From Trichuris trichiura (taxonomy: Eukaryota; Nematoda; Enoplea; Trichinellida; Trichuridae), in assembly GCA_037903355.1 (NCBI GenBank), contig JBAJFE010000014.1, positions 1,178,001 through 1,242,000 on the forward strand: DNA of 64,000 nucleotides. Direction: 5' to 3'. Positions 35,628 to 48,946 of this stretch are shown here, piece after piece (position 1 is the stretch's first letter; each line of letters starts with the position of its first letter). Both the position numbers and the translations under genes were made by a program. The notes beneath the pieces are model-generated. The model had not been told where the DNA came from. It did no database searches and worked only from the letters and a program-made list of their open reading frames with translations.

Positions 35628-37618
35628 TGTTTCTTTTGTTATCTTTTATTTTCAGTTGTCTGTCATTAAAATATAGCGGTCAGCTTTAGATTACTACGGC
35701 CAACTAAATTTTTGGTAATTGCAGATGGTTTTACTGACTGCGTCTGAAACAACGAAGTGTTTGAGGACAAAGAAATACACATATGCTACATAACAATTTT
35801 AGCGCAGTGTATGCAGTAAACGGAAACGAAAACAAATGAACGAAAAATGAATGGCGAACGGAATTTGTTGACTGGTGGACGAGCGTGAAGGAACAGTTAA
35901 GTTCACGAATAAGCTGCCTCACGAACGAAGGAACAACTTCATCGACGAAGAAACAGTATCTATTAAATGAATGCTTCCGTTCAATAGAGACAGCAGAACT
36001 CACTGAGCTGAGAGCGCACAGCGTTTGACGCTGCATACAGCCAGTCGTAATGGGACCCCTGCTTCAGGTTTTTGGTAAGTTCGTAAAGATTAGGGAATTC
36101 GGAGCTGCTATGAAACTCATGAAAAACAGCAATGATACGATCATTGAACTAAAAAAAACTAATCACATTTTCTTCTTGAAGCAGAAGTCCAGCTCATTCC
36201 TGCTAAAGCAGCAAAAATCAAAAACGTTGCCAATCATCAAAGCTTTTGAAATGCAAGCTTTGCATAATGAACTTTGCTCACACCTAATATATTATGGTAG
36301 TTGCTGCCTTATATTGGTTTGGTGCACGAAGATTATTCTCACGAAGAGAAGGTCAAAAACTAGGTTGAATTAGGATATATCAGCACGGTTATTAATTGTA
36401 TACACTTAACTTTACCACTGATAGCACAATGTGACGCATAGGCGAAAGCAGATCCAAAGCTGTTACAGGTAGCAGCCGTTTATCGACTAGTCGATCTACG
36501 TCGGCTGGAAGCGCCCTTACTATATTTTCTTACTTTCAATATCCTTTCTTTGTTGATGGGACTAGAAACTACTTTTAAGAAGAAAGAATTTTTTCAATTA
36601 AATTCGCGCTCACCAGTTTTCACATCTGTATAACCTGAACGGTATATTTTCACGGCCTTATCATTTTGCGCTCACGATGGAGCGAGGTGAACTTCAGAAG
36701 CTGAGCGAACAAAACGATCTTTGAAACAAATATGTGTGTTGGATTCCGAACAGATCAAGTGGCTTTTACTTTTACCTGAATTGTTATTGGCTGGGCTGCT
36801 CTTAACGATGCAAGTAGACGACTTGAAATAAGCAACTTTCATTAAAAGGTGGGAAGGTATTTACATTTCTTTTCCTTTTTTAGATTGTACCGTGTTTAGA
36901 AAACATGATGTTTTTGTACGGGAGTGTACCGTGTTTAGAAGCAAAAGGACATACAATTCGAAGTTAGATCACTACTTGAAAATTTTTTCAAGCTGCGATC
37001 TCAAACCAATCTGCCAATAAAGGCAAAACGGGATATCGATTTTCTCGCTCTGTAGCATAAGTACACCTAGCATTAACGCGCTTTAAACTTCATAATTTCA
37101 GTGTGGTTTCTGACGCAGGTCTTTTGGAGCAGCCCAGTCTGTTCGTCGGCAATTATCATCTATGAGACTTAAACTTGCCGTTCGCTTTAAAAATGCCAAC
37201 GCTTTGTTTCGATGGGCCTGTTCCACAAAGTTTAAATTGATATGAACGGCTGAGAAACTGCTTGAAGAAAAGAGAAAATTTTTAAAAAGATACTACCCTT
37301 TCTCAGACTTAAATGAAATCTTACATATGGTATGCTGACCTTTATTCGCTGCACGAAACACTTTTGCTTTTATTTTGGTAATTTGAAATTATTATCAGAA
37401 AAAATAAGAATATGCATAAGAAAAACCATCCCAAGAACTCATGCATATTGTGCCAGAGGAGCGTAGGAACCAGTATAAACGAATGCTTAAAATTTCACTT
37501 TCCGGTGAAAATATGTTTTCCATGTAACGTGTTTTCTTATTTTCAGGCGAAGAAAACCAGCGAAATTTTCTGTAGCTGTAAATACCAATAAAGTAAACTG
37601 GAAAAATTACCAGTTCAC
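35628..37618. other. Intergenic region upstream of the EGF gene
   Basis: No gene is recognised. An open frame from ATG 36050 (MGPLLQVFG) is followed by a donor-like GGTAAGTTC and could be a first exon, but no partner exon was found. The segment TGTACCGTGTTTAGAA occurs twice near 36.9 kb. A TTTTCAG acceptor-like site at about 37547 precedes the EGF gene start. Confidence 0.4.
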
Positions 37619-40600
37619 ATGCAAAGTTCGTTGCTCTTTGGCTGGTACATGATTATTTCTGCAGTACTACTAGATTTCACTATACCCTTTCAACCAATGG
37701 AAATAAAGAGGTGTCCATCATACTATGGTTTGCCTGGATATGAAAGATATGCAGTGAAACAGGAAAAAACTGTAGACTGCGTTACCCACGCATCGCCGAC
37801 GTTTAATAAGAAAAAACAAGAAACATGGGTAAGTCATTTCGAAAATGAATGCGCGAAACAGTTCTATAAAGGCCGACTGTACTACTGGTCAGTGTATGTG
37901 ATCAAAAAAGAGTCAAGTCACAGTTTGCTTTCGCCTACAGGGGAGTTAAATTTTCCATCAGACAGAAGCATTCTTAACGGATTGTGGATTTCATCAATCA
38001 GCAATAAAATGCAACATGGAGCAGAGCAACTGACCTTTACTCTGAACTTTGCAGACTACATGTCTGCTAACGCACATAAGTCAGAATATTGCACCTATAT
38101 GCTTGAAAGTGCGGAGTGGACTCCCAGTTCGGAGAACAGCGCCATGTGCCCTCAACACAATCAGTTTTTAAACTTGATTAGCAGGGCTTCAATGAATGAA
38201 GCTTGCTTACTCTTAACCGAAGCAAAACCGATGCAAGCGGAAGCGATGGAAGTATCCCTGATGCAATGCGATGCGAGCATGAGCAATCTTACCGCACTGT
38301 GTATCCATCCGTTCATTCCGTGTGAAGAATATGGGAGCAATGGATGCGTAAAATGTGAAGCATCATTTACAGGACGGTTTTGCCAAATAGGTGATACGAT
38401 AACGAACGATATATATGTATATATATGTTTGCACACAGTTTTCTTAATTTGAACAGAATTATCGATTCTTTGACTGATTGACTAGCATTAGGGCATTTAG
38501 ACTGAAATGTTTATGAAGACTTTCACGATCTCCCCATAGTTTGAAAACGAAAATCAGTTTTGATGAGCATTACAAAAGTAGAATTCCCAGTGAACGAAGC
38601 ATTTTTCTATGAATATTTTTATGCCCTGTCATGAAACTGCGTTACTAATGTTTAAGAATTTGCGCTTTTCTCTCTTATATAGTGCATGATGAAAGAGACA
38701 CAAAGGAAGTAAAATTTTGGGTTGGCGTCTATTAGCAATTTTCTATCTTGCCTTCGACGTAGAATTCTATTTCGAAGGGTAAGAAAAAAGTATCCTTGTG
38801 CTTTAGATCTTGAAAGTTTAGAAGAAAAGGTTATAACTTCTGAGAAAACAGAAATAAACCCTAGCTTAAGGCGTGCTGTTTAAACCACGTTTGTTAATTC
38901 TTTCTCTACGTATTTCTACATATTTTAGACATGTTTAATCCTTGCGGTCAGTTTCCTTGCGGAAACAATGGTAGATGCTTTAATGACAACAGGAAAGCTG
39001 TATGTCAATGCTTCCCTGGACGCAAAGGAGAAAACTGTGAAAAGAGTACACAAGAATAATGACCTTGTCACTAACTGCTTGTGCAACAGTCGTAGATCCA
39101 TGCGAAAGCAATCCATGCCAAAACAATGGACAGTGTGACTCAACTAACGGAAGCTACGTTTGTACATGTTTTCCTGGTCTGACTGGGAAACACTGCAACG
39201 AAGGTATGACGCTATTTCTACGTGAAGATCTCATAGAAATAATCAGAATTGCTTTTGAAGATATAGTTTCTTGGTACGGGACCGTAGAGTTTCATTAGGC
39301 TGCTTCTTTTACGGTTCGTAAGTCCCATTGAAAAATTTTAATATTAATTTCCTCGGAGCTTTCAGGTCAAACGCGACCCGTCTTCAGCGGTTTTTTAAGA
39401 CCGCTGAAGACGGGTGGCGTTTGACCCGAAAGCTCCCGGGACATTAGTATTAAAGTTTTTCAACGAGATTTACAATCCGTAAAAGAAGCAGCCTAATCAG
39501 AATTGCTTTTCTGAATAACGTTCCGTTCAAGATGCAAACCTTAATGTTTTCTTGGAGATAGGTGAAGATATAAGTCAGTGATTCCCAACTTTTTCTGCGC
39601 CAGGGCCCCCTTTCGAGACGCACATCTCCTCAGGGCCCCCTCCCGTTCTTGCGTGGCTGTGCTCTTCTCTTTTCTCGCCCTAGGTTCTTTCGCGTTTATT
39701 AGAGTACCTGTGACACACAGTTTACCGAAGATTTCAACAGTGAATTTGCTGTTGTCTTTTCGATCTGGTGAAAACCGGACAACGAACTTTTAATCTGCAT
39801 TTTAAAACTCTTCAATTTAAAAGTTCGATTTTTGCACTGGTCTGTGCCATATGGAAAAGGCAGTAACGAATCTAAATCTAATTCCTGACACGTGTGCAGT
39901 GTTTTTCAGTCGCGTGGTCTAAGTATTTCAGACGACCTGTAACTGCTCTTCTTTGCCGAGTGAATGAACGTAGGTCAAAAAGGTTCCTTAGTCATATGGA
40001 ATTGGTCGAAACTTCTTCCACGCTCAGCTGCCAAACTTTCGTCTTGAAAATGGGTTTGTGTGACAAAAGTTTCCTATTAAGATTTATTGGATTTGTAGTC
40101 AAGATTTGCAAAGACTACCTCACATGAAGATGGAACGTCTTTATACGGTCTAGCAGTTTTATCATAAGAAAAAAGAGTCGTTTATTCCCATTGTAAGTCA
40201 AAGAAGGTAAGAGCATACAAACGATAGAATCTTTCGGAACTCAACTGGTTCCGTCGTCAGCAACAGGGTACAAAACTTGTCGCTAACGATGAAACTAGAT
40301 AAGTGCTCCCTTTCGCCCAGGGCTTGTGTCCTATCGCTGACGACGGATCCAGTTGGGTTGTGAAAGCCCTGATCGTTTGGGTACTGCTGCGTTCTCTTAT
40401 TTACAACGGGAGTAAACCGCTCTTTTTCTCTTGTGACTAACTGGCACTTAACGCTTCAGTCGCAGTGTATGAAAATGGTTTGTTAGAAACTTCAACGCGC
40501 TTTTACCGCACACGGTCAAATTCTACGTCTGTTTTTTGTTGTACTTGTCGCCTTGTTAACAACAACAGTATTATGCGTTGATCATGCTGGACGTCGGTTC

Positions 40601-43401
40601 TCCGAACTCCGTATTATTGCATTCAAGTTTACTATTTGACTTTAACAAGTAGGAAAAGTTGGCTATGTTGGCAAATCAGTGTGGTGGCTGAAGCTGGTGC
40701 CCTAATACCAATTTTTCCACGTCAGGTTCAATATTCGTTAGCAGCAACCTTAAGTCTCCACGCTGCGCTATTTGTAGCCTGTTTCTTTTTTAACCAAAAG
40801 ATCTGTAGCGGCACTGAACCCACGTTCAACCAAATAAGAGGAAGGAAACGGCACGAGGAACTTTTTAACGATCTTCCATAATTCAGGGTAAAGTGTCGCA
40901 ATTTGATGCTGCAACCAGAAATGACTGTAGCCACTCTTAAACTTAGGCTTCAGTTCTTCATTGGCTTGCAACTCAATCAGCTCTTCTTGCAAAAATGTCT
41001 CTGCTTCGTTAGCGTTTGAATATGGATCCAAAATCCAGGCTGGTATTCTCATTTTCACAACCGGGGACCCCCAAGGGCCCCCTTAGCATTCAGGACCCCC
41101 TTGGACTCCCCCAGGGCCCCCGTTGGGAATGACTGATATAAGTAGACTAATTGTTGAACACGAGATGCTTCCTAACGGGTCTATGGGTTTTCATAATGGA
41201 GTTTCTTCCTCACGGCTTTATGTCTCGCCCGTTGATGGTTGTCTAAAATAACTGAAGCAAATGCCCTACCAACGGATGGATGAGCAATTATTAAGGAAAA
41301 ATTTAGTACCAACGCTTTCGGGATCAACCGTGTGCCGTCGTCAGCGGTGGTGAAAATGTCCACATCACCGTCTTTCCTTAATAATTGCTCATTCATCCGC
41401 TGGTACGGCATTTGCTTCGGTTGCTTCAGAAACTATCAACGGCCAAGATACAAAGCCATAAGGAAGATACTCCATCACGAAAAGTAGACTAGTTTTTCCA
41501 ATTCAGTTAGACCCGTTCCGCTCTTGCCAAGACTGTCCTAAATTTGATTTAAGGTTTGCACACGCGTTAAGTCGACAAAGAATTAGGAAATGGCAAATTA
41601 TCCATTCAGTTTTTTCGTCATAAATTGGCAAAACTAAGTTTTAAGTTGAATCAAAAAATTCTTCGTGAGCATTTGCTTTCATTTACAAACATGCCTACTG
41701 CTGCTGTGATTCTGCCGTTATCATTCTGCCTACTGCACTCTTAGAAGAAACTGTTGCTAATAATTAATCATCTACTAACGAAAAAAAATTTTCTTTCAGA
41801 GTTAGATCCTTGCGACGGTGTACCTTGTGGTCTTGGAAGCTGCGAAGTGTATAATGGCAAAGCGATATGCAAATGCCCAGCAACACTTACTGGAAGAAGA
41901 TGCGAACATCGTATGTTAAAACGCATTGCTACAATTTCCATCTGTCTAAAAGATAAGCATTTTATTAGAGGTCGCGTACACAAGAAGTAATCTTTGATAA
42001 AGCTGCTTTATGCGACCATCATTTGGACGTTTTACTTTATCATCTTTACTTAAATATGTATTGCAGATCTTCTACCGAACCGTAGAACGGATCCCTCTGT
42101 TGATAGAACAATTGTTTCTTTTAATTACAGATACCAACACGCAGAAAAAATAAGAAAAACCGTAGAAGATGTATAAAACTTAAAATACAATACCGTCACA
42201 AAGCACTCCGTGTTCTTTACGAAAATAGACTTATTTAAGATATCAAAACCTTTCTTAATTTCTGCACTGTTCCCTTGCTGCACTGTTTGCGCGTTGTTTC
42301 CTCAGAGCACTGTTACTTCATGATCAAAACTTTCATTTTTTTGAGGCACAGCGCTTTAAGGTTTTAGCATGAAATTTCTGAAAATGCATATAACACTGAC
42401 TGATCAATTCCGTTAGTTCTTTAAACGACAAAATGTTGTTGTTGCAACTGCTGCGGTTGATTCAAAGAAAATGCAATCACTAATACTTGCTCATAGGAGA
42501 TTATAGCTTTTTTTACGACCGTATACTACGATTCAACTACTGTTAAACGAGGGAATCAGCTGTCAATCATCTCTGAAAGTTGAATGCTATTTCAAGCAAA
42601 TTAAAATTGACTGCTTGCAGGTTTTGACCCTTGCATTCCCAACCCGTGTAGAAACAACGCAGTTTGTAAGAAGCACTACAGCTCGTACAGGTGTCTCTGC
42701 GCAGAAGGATTCACAGGAATTTTGTGCTCTGAAGGTTAGCTGCATTTTTTCACGCAGGCGAACGTAAATGAAATAACTGAAAACATTCTTGTCGTTACTT
42801 AAAAAGCAAAACGTATCTTGAACCATACGCCAAACGAAAATAATGAGGGTTTGTCTAGTACCTTTTAAGGTTAAGGGAAAACGTACCAATGTATTGACTA
42901 ACATGACTTTATCATTTTATCTGAGCAATCAGCTGTTTCAACGCAGTGCCACGAAAACAGCTTAAGTATCAGAACAAGCTGTTTCAAATGCATTAACAAT
43001 TTCTGTTTTTTCCTCATTGGTCTGTTTTAAGATTAGTTGATCACACCATTTAATCAAATGATACTAATTTTGTTCAAGAACTTCATTTAGCCACAGAAAA
43101 AAAATCTAATCAAACAGAAGTATCTGATCAAATTGTAAAAGTGAAGAATGGACTGCTTATAACAACAGCCTGTTTGCTGCTCCTGACGATAATACTTTTG
43201 GCATATCTCCTGGTTCAAAAGGTAAATAAAAACTTTACTAACAGGTTGTAAGGCCTTTTTTCTAACGAGTGCATGTTGTTTCAACCATATTAGGAAAAGA
43301 ACAAGTTCTTCGCAACTTGCTCAACTGGTGTTAAAGCAATATTAATAAACAAAGCATTTCGGGTTATCTATGTCCCATCATCCGTGCTTTCTTACCTGTA
43401 G
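37619..43401 (+). CDS. Single-pass membrane protein with novel ectodomain and five EGF-type modules
   Basis: Seven exons join in frame: 37619-38390, 38929-39045, 39090-39203, 41800-41910, 42621-42734, 43091-43221 and 43294-43401, 488 residues. The first is long and encodes a signal peptide (LLFGWYMIISAVLL) and about 200 residues with scattered Cys that I do not recognise, ending in an EGF-type module (CVKCEASFTGRFC). Four exons, all phase 1 to phase 1, each encode one EGF module (for example NPCQNNGQC ... CTCFPGLTGKHC). The last two give a membrane helix (GLLITTACLLLLTIILLAYLL) and a cytoplasmic tail of about 40 residues. If the final intron (43222-43293) is retained, the tail ends earlier at KNFTNRL. 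The 2.6 kb intron 39204-41799 is packed with transposons. The role is probably adhesion or signalling at the cell surface, by inference from architecture only. Confidence 0.85.
39257..39493. mobile_element. Foldback element RE4 with two opposed ribozyme-like cores
   Basis: TAATCAGAATTGCTTTT flanks the element at 39240-39256 and 39494-39510, a 17-bp direct repeat. The arms are nearly perfect inverted copies meeting at about 39395. Each arm carries the core: CTGAAGA, stem CGGGT/ACCCG, AAAGC, at 39404-39440 on the plus strand and 39357-39387 on the minus strand, where one stem pair becomes G-T. GTACGGGACCGTA near the left end matches the tail of the Penelope pair and RE3. Confidence 0.85.
40155..40440. 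mobile_element. Foldback element RE5 nested in the hAT element
   Basis: The arms from about 40165 and up to about 40435 are diverged inverted copies (CCC[AG]TTGTAA and CAAACGAT on both sides). Both carry the core. The minus strand reads CTGACGA (40260-40254), stem CGGAAC/GTTCCG, AAAG. The plus strand reads CTGACGA (40337-40343), a decayed stem, then AAAGC. Exact ends and target duplication were not resolved. Confidence 0.6.
40768..41058 (-). pseudogene. hAT transposase C-terminal fragment
   Basis: The frame contains LYPELWKIVKKFLVPFPSSY, then LVERGFSAATDLLVKK, the C-terminal dimerisation segment of hAT transposases of the ZBED/SCAND3 type. The frame lies close to the right terminal repeat, so the DNA-binding and catalytic parts have been deleted. 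Confidence 0.85.
41150..41481. mobile_element. Foldback element RE6
   Basis: Inverted arms (left from about 41190, TTCATAATGGAGTTTCTTCC; right to about 41480) share TGCCCTACCAACGGATGGAT with RE1. The minus-strand core reads CTGACGA (41344-41338), a CGG/CCG stem, AAAGC. The outer sequence ACCACCGCT can also pair with AGCGTTGGT. AAGTAGACTA at 41140-41149 and 41482-41491 is a candidate 10-bp target duplication overlapping the hAT duplication, which would mean insertion right beside the hAT end. Confidence 0.65.
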
Positions 43402-46400
43402 CCTCATAAGCCATCTGCAGGCGCATGCGCTCCTTGTGACCAACCAGGATGATAGCATAAACAAGTAACGACAGCGGTCCAGTTTCATTGCACAAACCAG
43501 TTTTGTTTAAACAAAGCAGCTTCCAATTACCAGAGATCTTTGTAACAAAATTTGGATAGCTGTCTTTAGTTGCTCATGCCACGGGCTTAGTCGCTCAGAA
43601 GGTCTATAGATGTCTAATGAAACAGTAGAAAAGAAGGCACTGATAAAGAGACAGGATGGTTCCGGAAACTTCGTCGATTAATGTTATTTCAACTCTGGTA
43701 GAAGAAGTTACCAATAATGGTTATTCTCGTGGAGTACTTGAAACATACTCACATATTAACGCAAATATAGTAGCTCTTTATTGGTGCCCTGTACCAATTT
43801 TTCAATTTGGAATGTTAATTCTATAAAACTGTTTGCAACTTGGTAAACCTGCATAAGCTAGATTATAAAAGAAGGTAACAATTTCCACTTAACATTGGAC
43901 GTAGGATTTGTAACCGTAAGAAACTAAGTTGTTGAACTCGTAATCTTTACTCCTTAAAGCCCTAGGATACAATACTGAAGGAGTGATGCCTTTTTCACTA
44001 CTACCATTTTCAATTCCTCCGGAAATAAACTACCATTTTCAATTCCACTCCGGAAATAAACCTTTTTTTGTTAACACAACAGAACAATGTCCCCTTGCAG
44101 CGATATTAGGTACCTGCGGCGTTCTAAAAAGTTCATCAATTAGCTAACGCACTTATGGAGCATGAAATTATATTTCTGCTGTCTCTTTGCTGACTGTAGC
44201 ACACAGCTTCAGTCTATTAAGATTTTCTCTAAATGGACCTGACTAGAGCTCAAGATTTCATTTGCTTAAGAAAAATTAAAATTCATGTGCCAGAAAAGTT
44301 ACGGCGAAGACAATAAATTTGTGGTTTTCATACGCAGTTTGAACCCATACGACCGCTGATTCGCAAGTCCTGATCACAATCTCTACCTAAGAAACCCCAG
44401 CGCACTGAGTACAAGCACGGTTATTTCCTTGAGTGGACCTTCTTTCGTCATACGACGCTGACGTCCTCCCCGGTCCGTCCTCCTCCTTGTATAGTACAAA
44501 TTTAGAAAGAAAAAAGACACAAGAGGATTTTAAAGAGCTACACTGGTTCATTATGGAGTTTCGTGAGATCATTCACGGGACGTAGAGAACGTTCATGCAG
44601 TTCCTCAACGCTGACGAAAACAAATAAACGCGACAGGACTAGCAAAACAGCAACTGCCAAGAAAAGAGTAACTGGTCGTCTAAGTGAAGAGCCGAAAAAG
44701 AAAATGAAAACCAATGCTAATTATATAATCCCACAAAGATGGAAAGGAAGCACTGATTTTACGAGAGGAAAAAAATATTCTGCCGAACAGAAGCTAGGGT
44801 AGATTAATGCCGACTAGCTAAATTCACGATATGTACACGTTGAATCATTTTCAGGTACATAACGAAGATATAAAAGCTATTCGATATCCTGGCCATGCGA
44901 AATTGTACTAATACCACCACAATGAAACGCTTAAAATTTCGTGATGAAGTAAAGTAGCTTCTTGCGGAATGTATTTTCGAATCTGAACTGAAATTGGCAC
45001 ACATATCCGACTAGAGGGCTTTGGGAAATTCAGAACCAAAGATAATGATGTTACAACCGAATTTCGCATTGAAACGTGGCTGCAAAGCTAGCAATTCACT
45101 TGTAGCTACCTGAGTACACATCTTTATTTTACCAGATCTCAGTACCACTGTTCAGTTGGCTGAACTTGAAAAGCTGATTTTAAGGTGTGTTCTCTTTAGC
45201 AGTTATTCAGTTACCATATCAACGCTTGCGGAACACTTATAAGACTAACGCCAACTCTGACTTTGCTGCTTCTTCTTAGCTTTCTCCACAATTATCGTGG
45301 AATCGATTTTAGTATCTTTTTTTGCATTTCCAGTTTGCTAAAGATACCTGCAGGTCGCCGAGTTACAGACTCTTAGCCTCTCTGATAATTTGAGTACAGT
45401 GATATTAGACTGTTCCTCTGTTGTTTCCTTTGGCATGTAATTTCTTACAGAGGACCAGCGATCATGTCTTTCTCCAATGGATACACGTCTCTTGTAAAAC
45501 CTTTGAAACCAAAAGCATGCTGTGCGTTTCCTTAGGGCTTGTTCAACCCGAAACTCAACTAGATTATGGTAAGCTTCAGCTGCATTAAGCCCATGTTTGA
45601 ACTTGCCAAGTTAGATAGAGCGAAGCATGAAAGTTCTCATACCTGTTTAATAACGTTCGAGATCCACAACTACAGAAGCTACGATAGTGGGACTGCGCAA
45701 ATACAACAAAGACGTTACACCGTCAAGAAAACCGTGAGCAATAAGAAGAGCCGCGTGCAGGAGACAGAATAATGCAGATAGCCCTTGAAGGAATTGCAGC
45801 AATCGTAGACAATTCACCGAATAAACAGGCGCAGAAGTACTACAAGCGCAACGGAACACAGAAAACGTTTCTGTCCTGTTCCCCTTCGTTCGGGTATATG
45901 TAACTTTTTTCACCGTTGGGAAAAGGAGTGACCTGTCCTTATTTGTTAACGACGCTGCATTTTATGGGTTGAAAGCTGGATGCGGCGTTCGGAAAGGCTC
46001 AGCAGGTCTCCCACCAGAAGCTCAATGCATGTTCTCAGCGAGGAACTCCGCATGAGTTCAGGAGAGTTGGGTGCACCCGCTACTTACCCAGGTAGAACAG
46101 GGTGAGACCAGTAGCTCCACGACAGCAACCCAATAAAATCACAAATGGTTCTTTCGAAAGTATGAGTCATGAGTCCAATCATCAACAAATCTATTAAGGC
46201 TTATATATTTTTCATGCAAACATTACTTCATTGATATGTCGAAAGGCCAATTTTATTAAACTTTTGGCGTAACCTTCGAGACAGTTCTGTTCCGAAAAGA
46301 TTGGTATTTACATATTGTGCTGTGAACGGAAATATGTCCCTAAACTACGTCTAGCGGGAACGTCTCTTCTGTATATAAATGAACAGTAAAGTTTAAAGCG

Positions 46401-48946
46401 GCTGCCACAAGAAACATTTTCGATGCAAACTTCAATTGAATAACGTAAAAACGGTACTGATCCATCACAGATAAGGTGAATCTATTTTTTTCGCTGATAG
46501 TTGCTCGTCTACGCAAGAATATGAGATTAACTTGGCTTCAGGTATGAATAACTTCTGGCAAACCAACTACTTCAGAATAACAAACCAATAATGACCCAAT
46601 GTACCAGTTTCTAGAATTCGTAGCTTATTCCAGCACTGCACATTGGCTGAAATTGAAGTTCTCAAGAAAAGAGAGACACTGCTTTTACTTTAATTCATAG
46701 AAACGTTTAATTTTTGTTAACAATAATTAATACGCCTACAATTAGCCTAAAGCTCCGCAGGATAGACGTTTGGAATAAACGTTTTTCATTAACGAACGGG
46801 TAGAAAAACCGCAAAAATTTTTATTTTGTACGCCTACAATTACGCAATACAGAAGATACCAACAATGCAGGAGCAGTAGTTTTGCAAAACATAGCAATGT
46901 CCGATGCATCAGAAATAATAGTACTTTTGGACCGACGATTGTTATGTCATCAGCATTAGAGTAATAGCTTGTGTCATTAAAAAAGGCCAACTACCTACTA
47001 TGCAACAGCAAGTCTGATGCATTGACCTAACATCGTAGTCAATAATGAGACAGTACAACGAATAGCACCTCTAAGTTGCCGCAAAAATTCTCGATTTTCA
47101 CTTGAGCCGCATCCAACGATTTTGTTCTGGGAGAACTAATAAGACTTCAGACTTGACGCCAACAATGGGACTGCGCCTGTCTATGGAGAATCCTTAGAAA
47201 GAAACATGTAAACAAAGACAGGATGTCGTGCAAAAAAGTATAAGGAAGTATGCAGCTTTTTCTTCTTACAATAACGCGACTGTTTTTTGGGGTCTTAGAC
47301 ATGGCGTTAATTATGAAAAGGTAATCTATTATGTTTTCCAGTGTTCATTAAGCTATTAATACAACAATGGAAACTCATTTACTATGGCCGTGCTGAAAAA
47401 ACCTTCATGCTATCTGTCGAAACAAAAAGACGCTTTCGCGGATCTGTCGCTGCAAAAAGAAGATACCATTTAGTCCAATGTAGTGTTGACGTCTTACTTG
47501 CATGCGTTAATTAAAAGTGGAATGTGGTCAGCTAGCTGCACAACAGTTTTGCTGAGCGAAAATGTATACCGGTCAATGACTAATCGGCTCACTAAGTTAC
47601 AAAACTGGCTAACAGCTCGACGGTATGCCGTCAGATCTGAACAAGTGCACATTGATTCTGTGATGAAGTTTTGCGTTCTGCTAAGACCGTACATAAACAT
47701 ACGAATCGATTCTCTTCTACGTATAATTAATGTCACTGTCTCCCACAGATAAAAGTTCATTATGTGATCATTTTGCTCGCTTTGTGTTCAGTATTAAGAA
47801 TTTGCTCAGCAATTTTCCATCTCAAGCTTCTCAAGCCATCTAAATCAGGAAGCGCATGAGAATAAATGAACAAGGGAAAATGAGCGTAAACTTGCCATAG
47901 CAATTACAGCCAGCTGTCTTTGCTTTTGACATGGCGCTCACTCAAGGTTAAAAATTACAAGATAGCAAGCAGGCAGGAAGTTACATCGCTGCTAGTGATG
48001 AAGATTGGCAACTTCAGATGAAAAAATAGTATGTCTGCATATATGTGGGTGCTTTCGCATATGTATGCTTGCATTCATACCGTAGTATTACTAGCAGTGA
48101 ATGGTCTGCATCTGGCAAGGATAGCTCACTAATGTTTAAACGCATAATTAATAAAAAGCTTTTTCTTAACCTAACCTCTTGTGAATCTTATTGCATATCA
48201 GAATAATCACTCTTTCGGGTTGAATTTCGCACACTTCTCGTTTTACTAGCATTTTGCTTTTTTTCTTAGAGCTATTTTTGAGAAAAATGGTACATATTCT
48301 TGTAACTATCAGTTACATGTTTTTATTCGGATCATCAGTTAGTCGAAGTATGTGGACCATTGTTCGAACACATGACTGAATTCACTTTAGCCGAATTATC
48401 AATATATAAAAATGAGAATATAATTCTTTGTAATGGGTGCGTTGGTTTGGTTGTATGTATGGAAACAATCTCGCAAATCAATTGCTAGTGCGAACTGTAA
48501 TTCAAGTGCACTTTTATTGCCAGCTTTTCACTTGCATCTCCCCTAAAAATTTAAGGAGCTTACTTCTGCATATGGGAATAAATTTTTTCAAGTTGGAGAC
48601 ATTATTACATTACCAGTCAGTTTGATCCCTCGTTATGGCGCAAGTGCTTCGATATTTCGGGAAGAAAACAATCAAGTTGAGCTGACGTGCTAAGGAGAGC
48701 CTTAAAAGCAATTTCAGCTGGACAGTGGCTGAGAGAAAAATTTTGTTAAGTAATTTCCATGCATTATGCTGTCGTTCAAGTCAGTGAAAAATTTCTCATG
48801 TGGGTTCCTTGCAAGCGCATAAACACAAAGAAGCTTGACTGCGAAGGTTAGTAGTTAATTTTTTGAAAGCCCAGTAATTAATATCTCAGTGTTAAAGTAG
48901 GCTTCGCAATTCAAAATTCGCAGAGAACCATTTTTCTAGATTTCTG
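43402..48946. other. 5.5 kb without a recognised gene
   Basis: A lysine-rich open frame at 44563-44802 (+) and open frames at 45566-45772 (+) and 47483-47752 (both strands) have no recognisable domain or convincing splice sites. A two-copy tandem repeat lies at 44001-44060. A TTTTTCTAG acceptor-like site ends at about 48939, just before the receptor start codon. Confidence 0.4.
44001..44060. repeat. Two-copy tandem repeat, unit 29-31 bp
   Basis: The unit CTACCATTTTCAATTCC...GGAAATAAA occurs at 44001-44029 and 44030-44060. The second copy has two additional bases. Local slippage is the simplest origin. Confidence 0.8.

Larger units (their letters stand above)
39576..41135 (-). mobile_element. 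hAT-family DNA transposon, deletion derivative
   Basis: An 8-bp duplication ATATAAGT (39568-39575 and 41136-41143) encloses terminal inverted repeats starting CAGTGATTCCCAAC and ending GTTGGGAATGACTG. Subterminal CAGGGCCCCC-type blocks occur at both ends. Eight-base duplications and CAG-N-G-type ends are hallmarks of hAT elements. Only the transposase C-terminus is left (40768-41058, minus strand), so the copy is not autonomous. Foldback RE5 has inserted inside it. Confidence 0.9.

Noticed and set aside
44563..44802. Lysine-rich open frame as a nuclear protein exon
   Set aside because: It starts with GTG, lacks a supported acceptor, and composition alone is not evidence.
47483..47760. Open frames on both strands at the same place
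   Set aside because: Both are under 90 codons with no domain, and mutual openness suggests chance composition.
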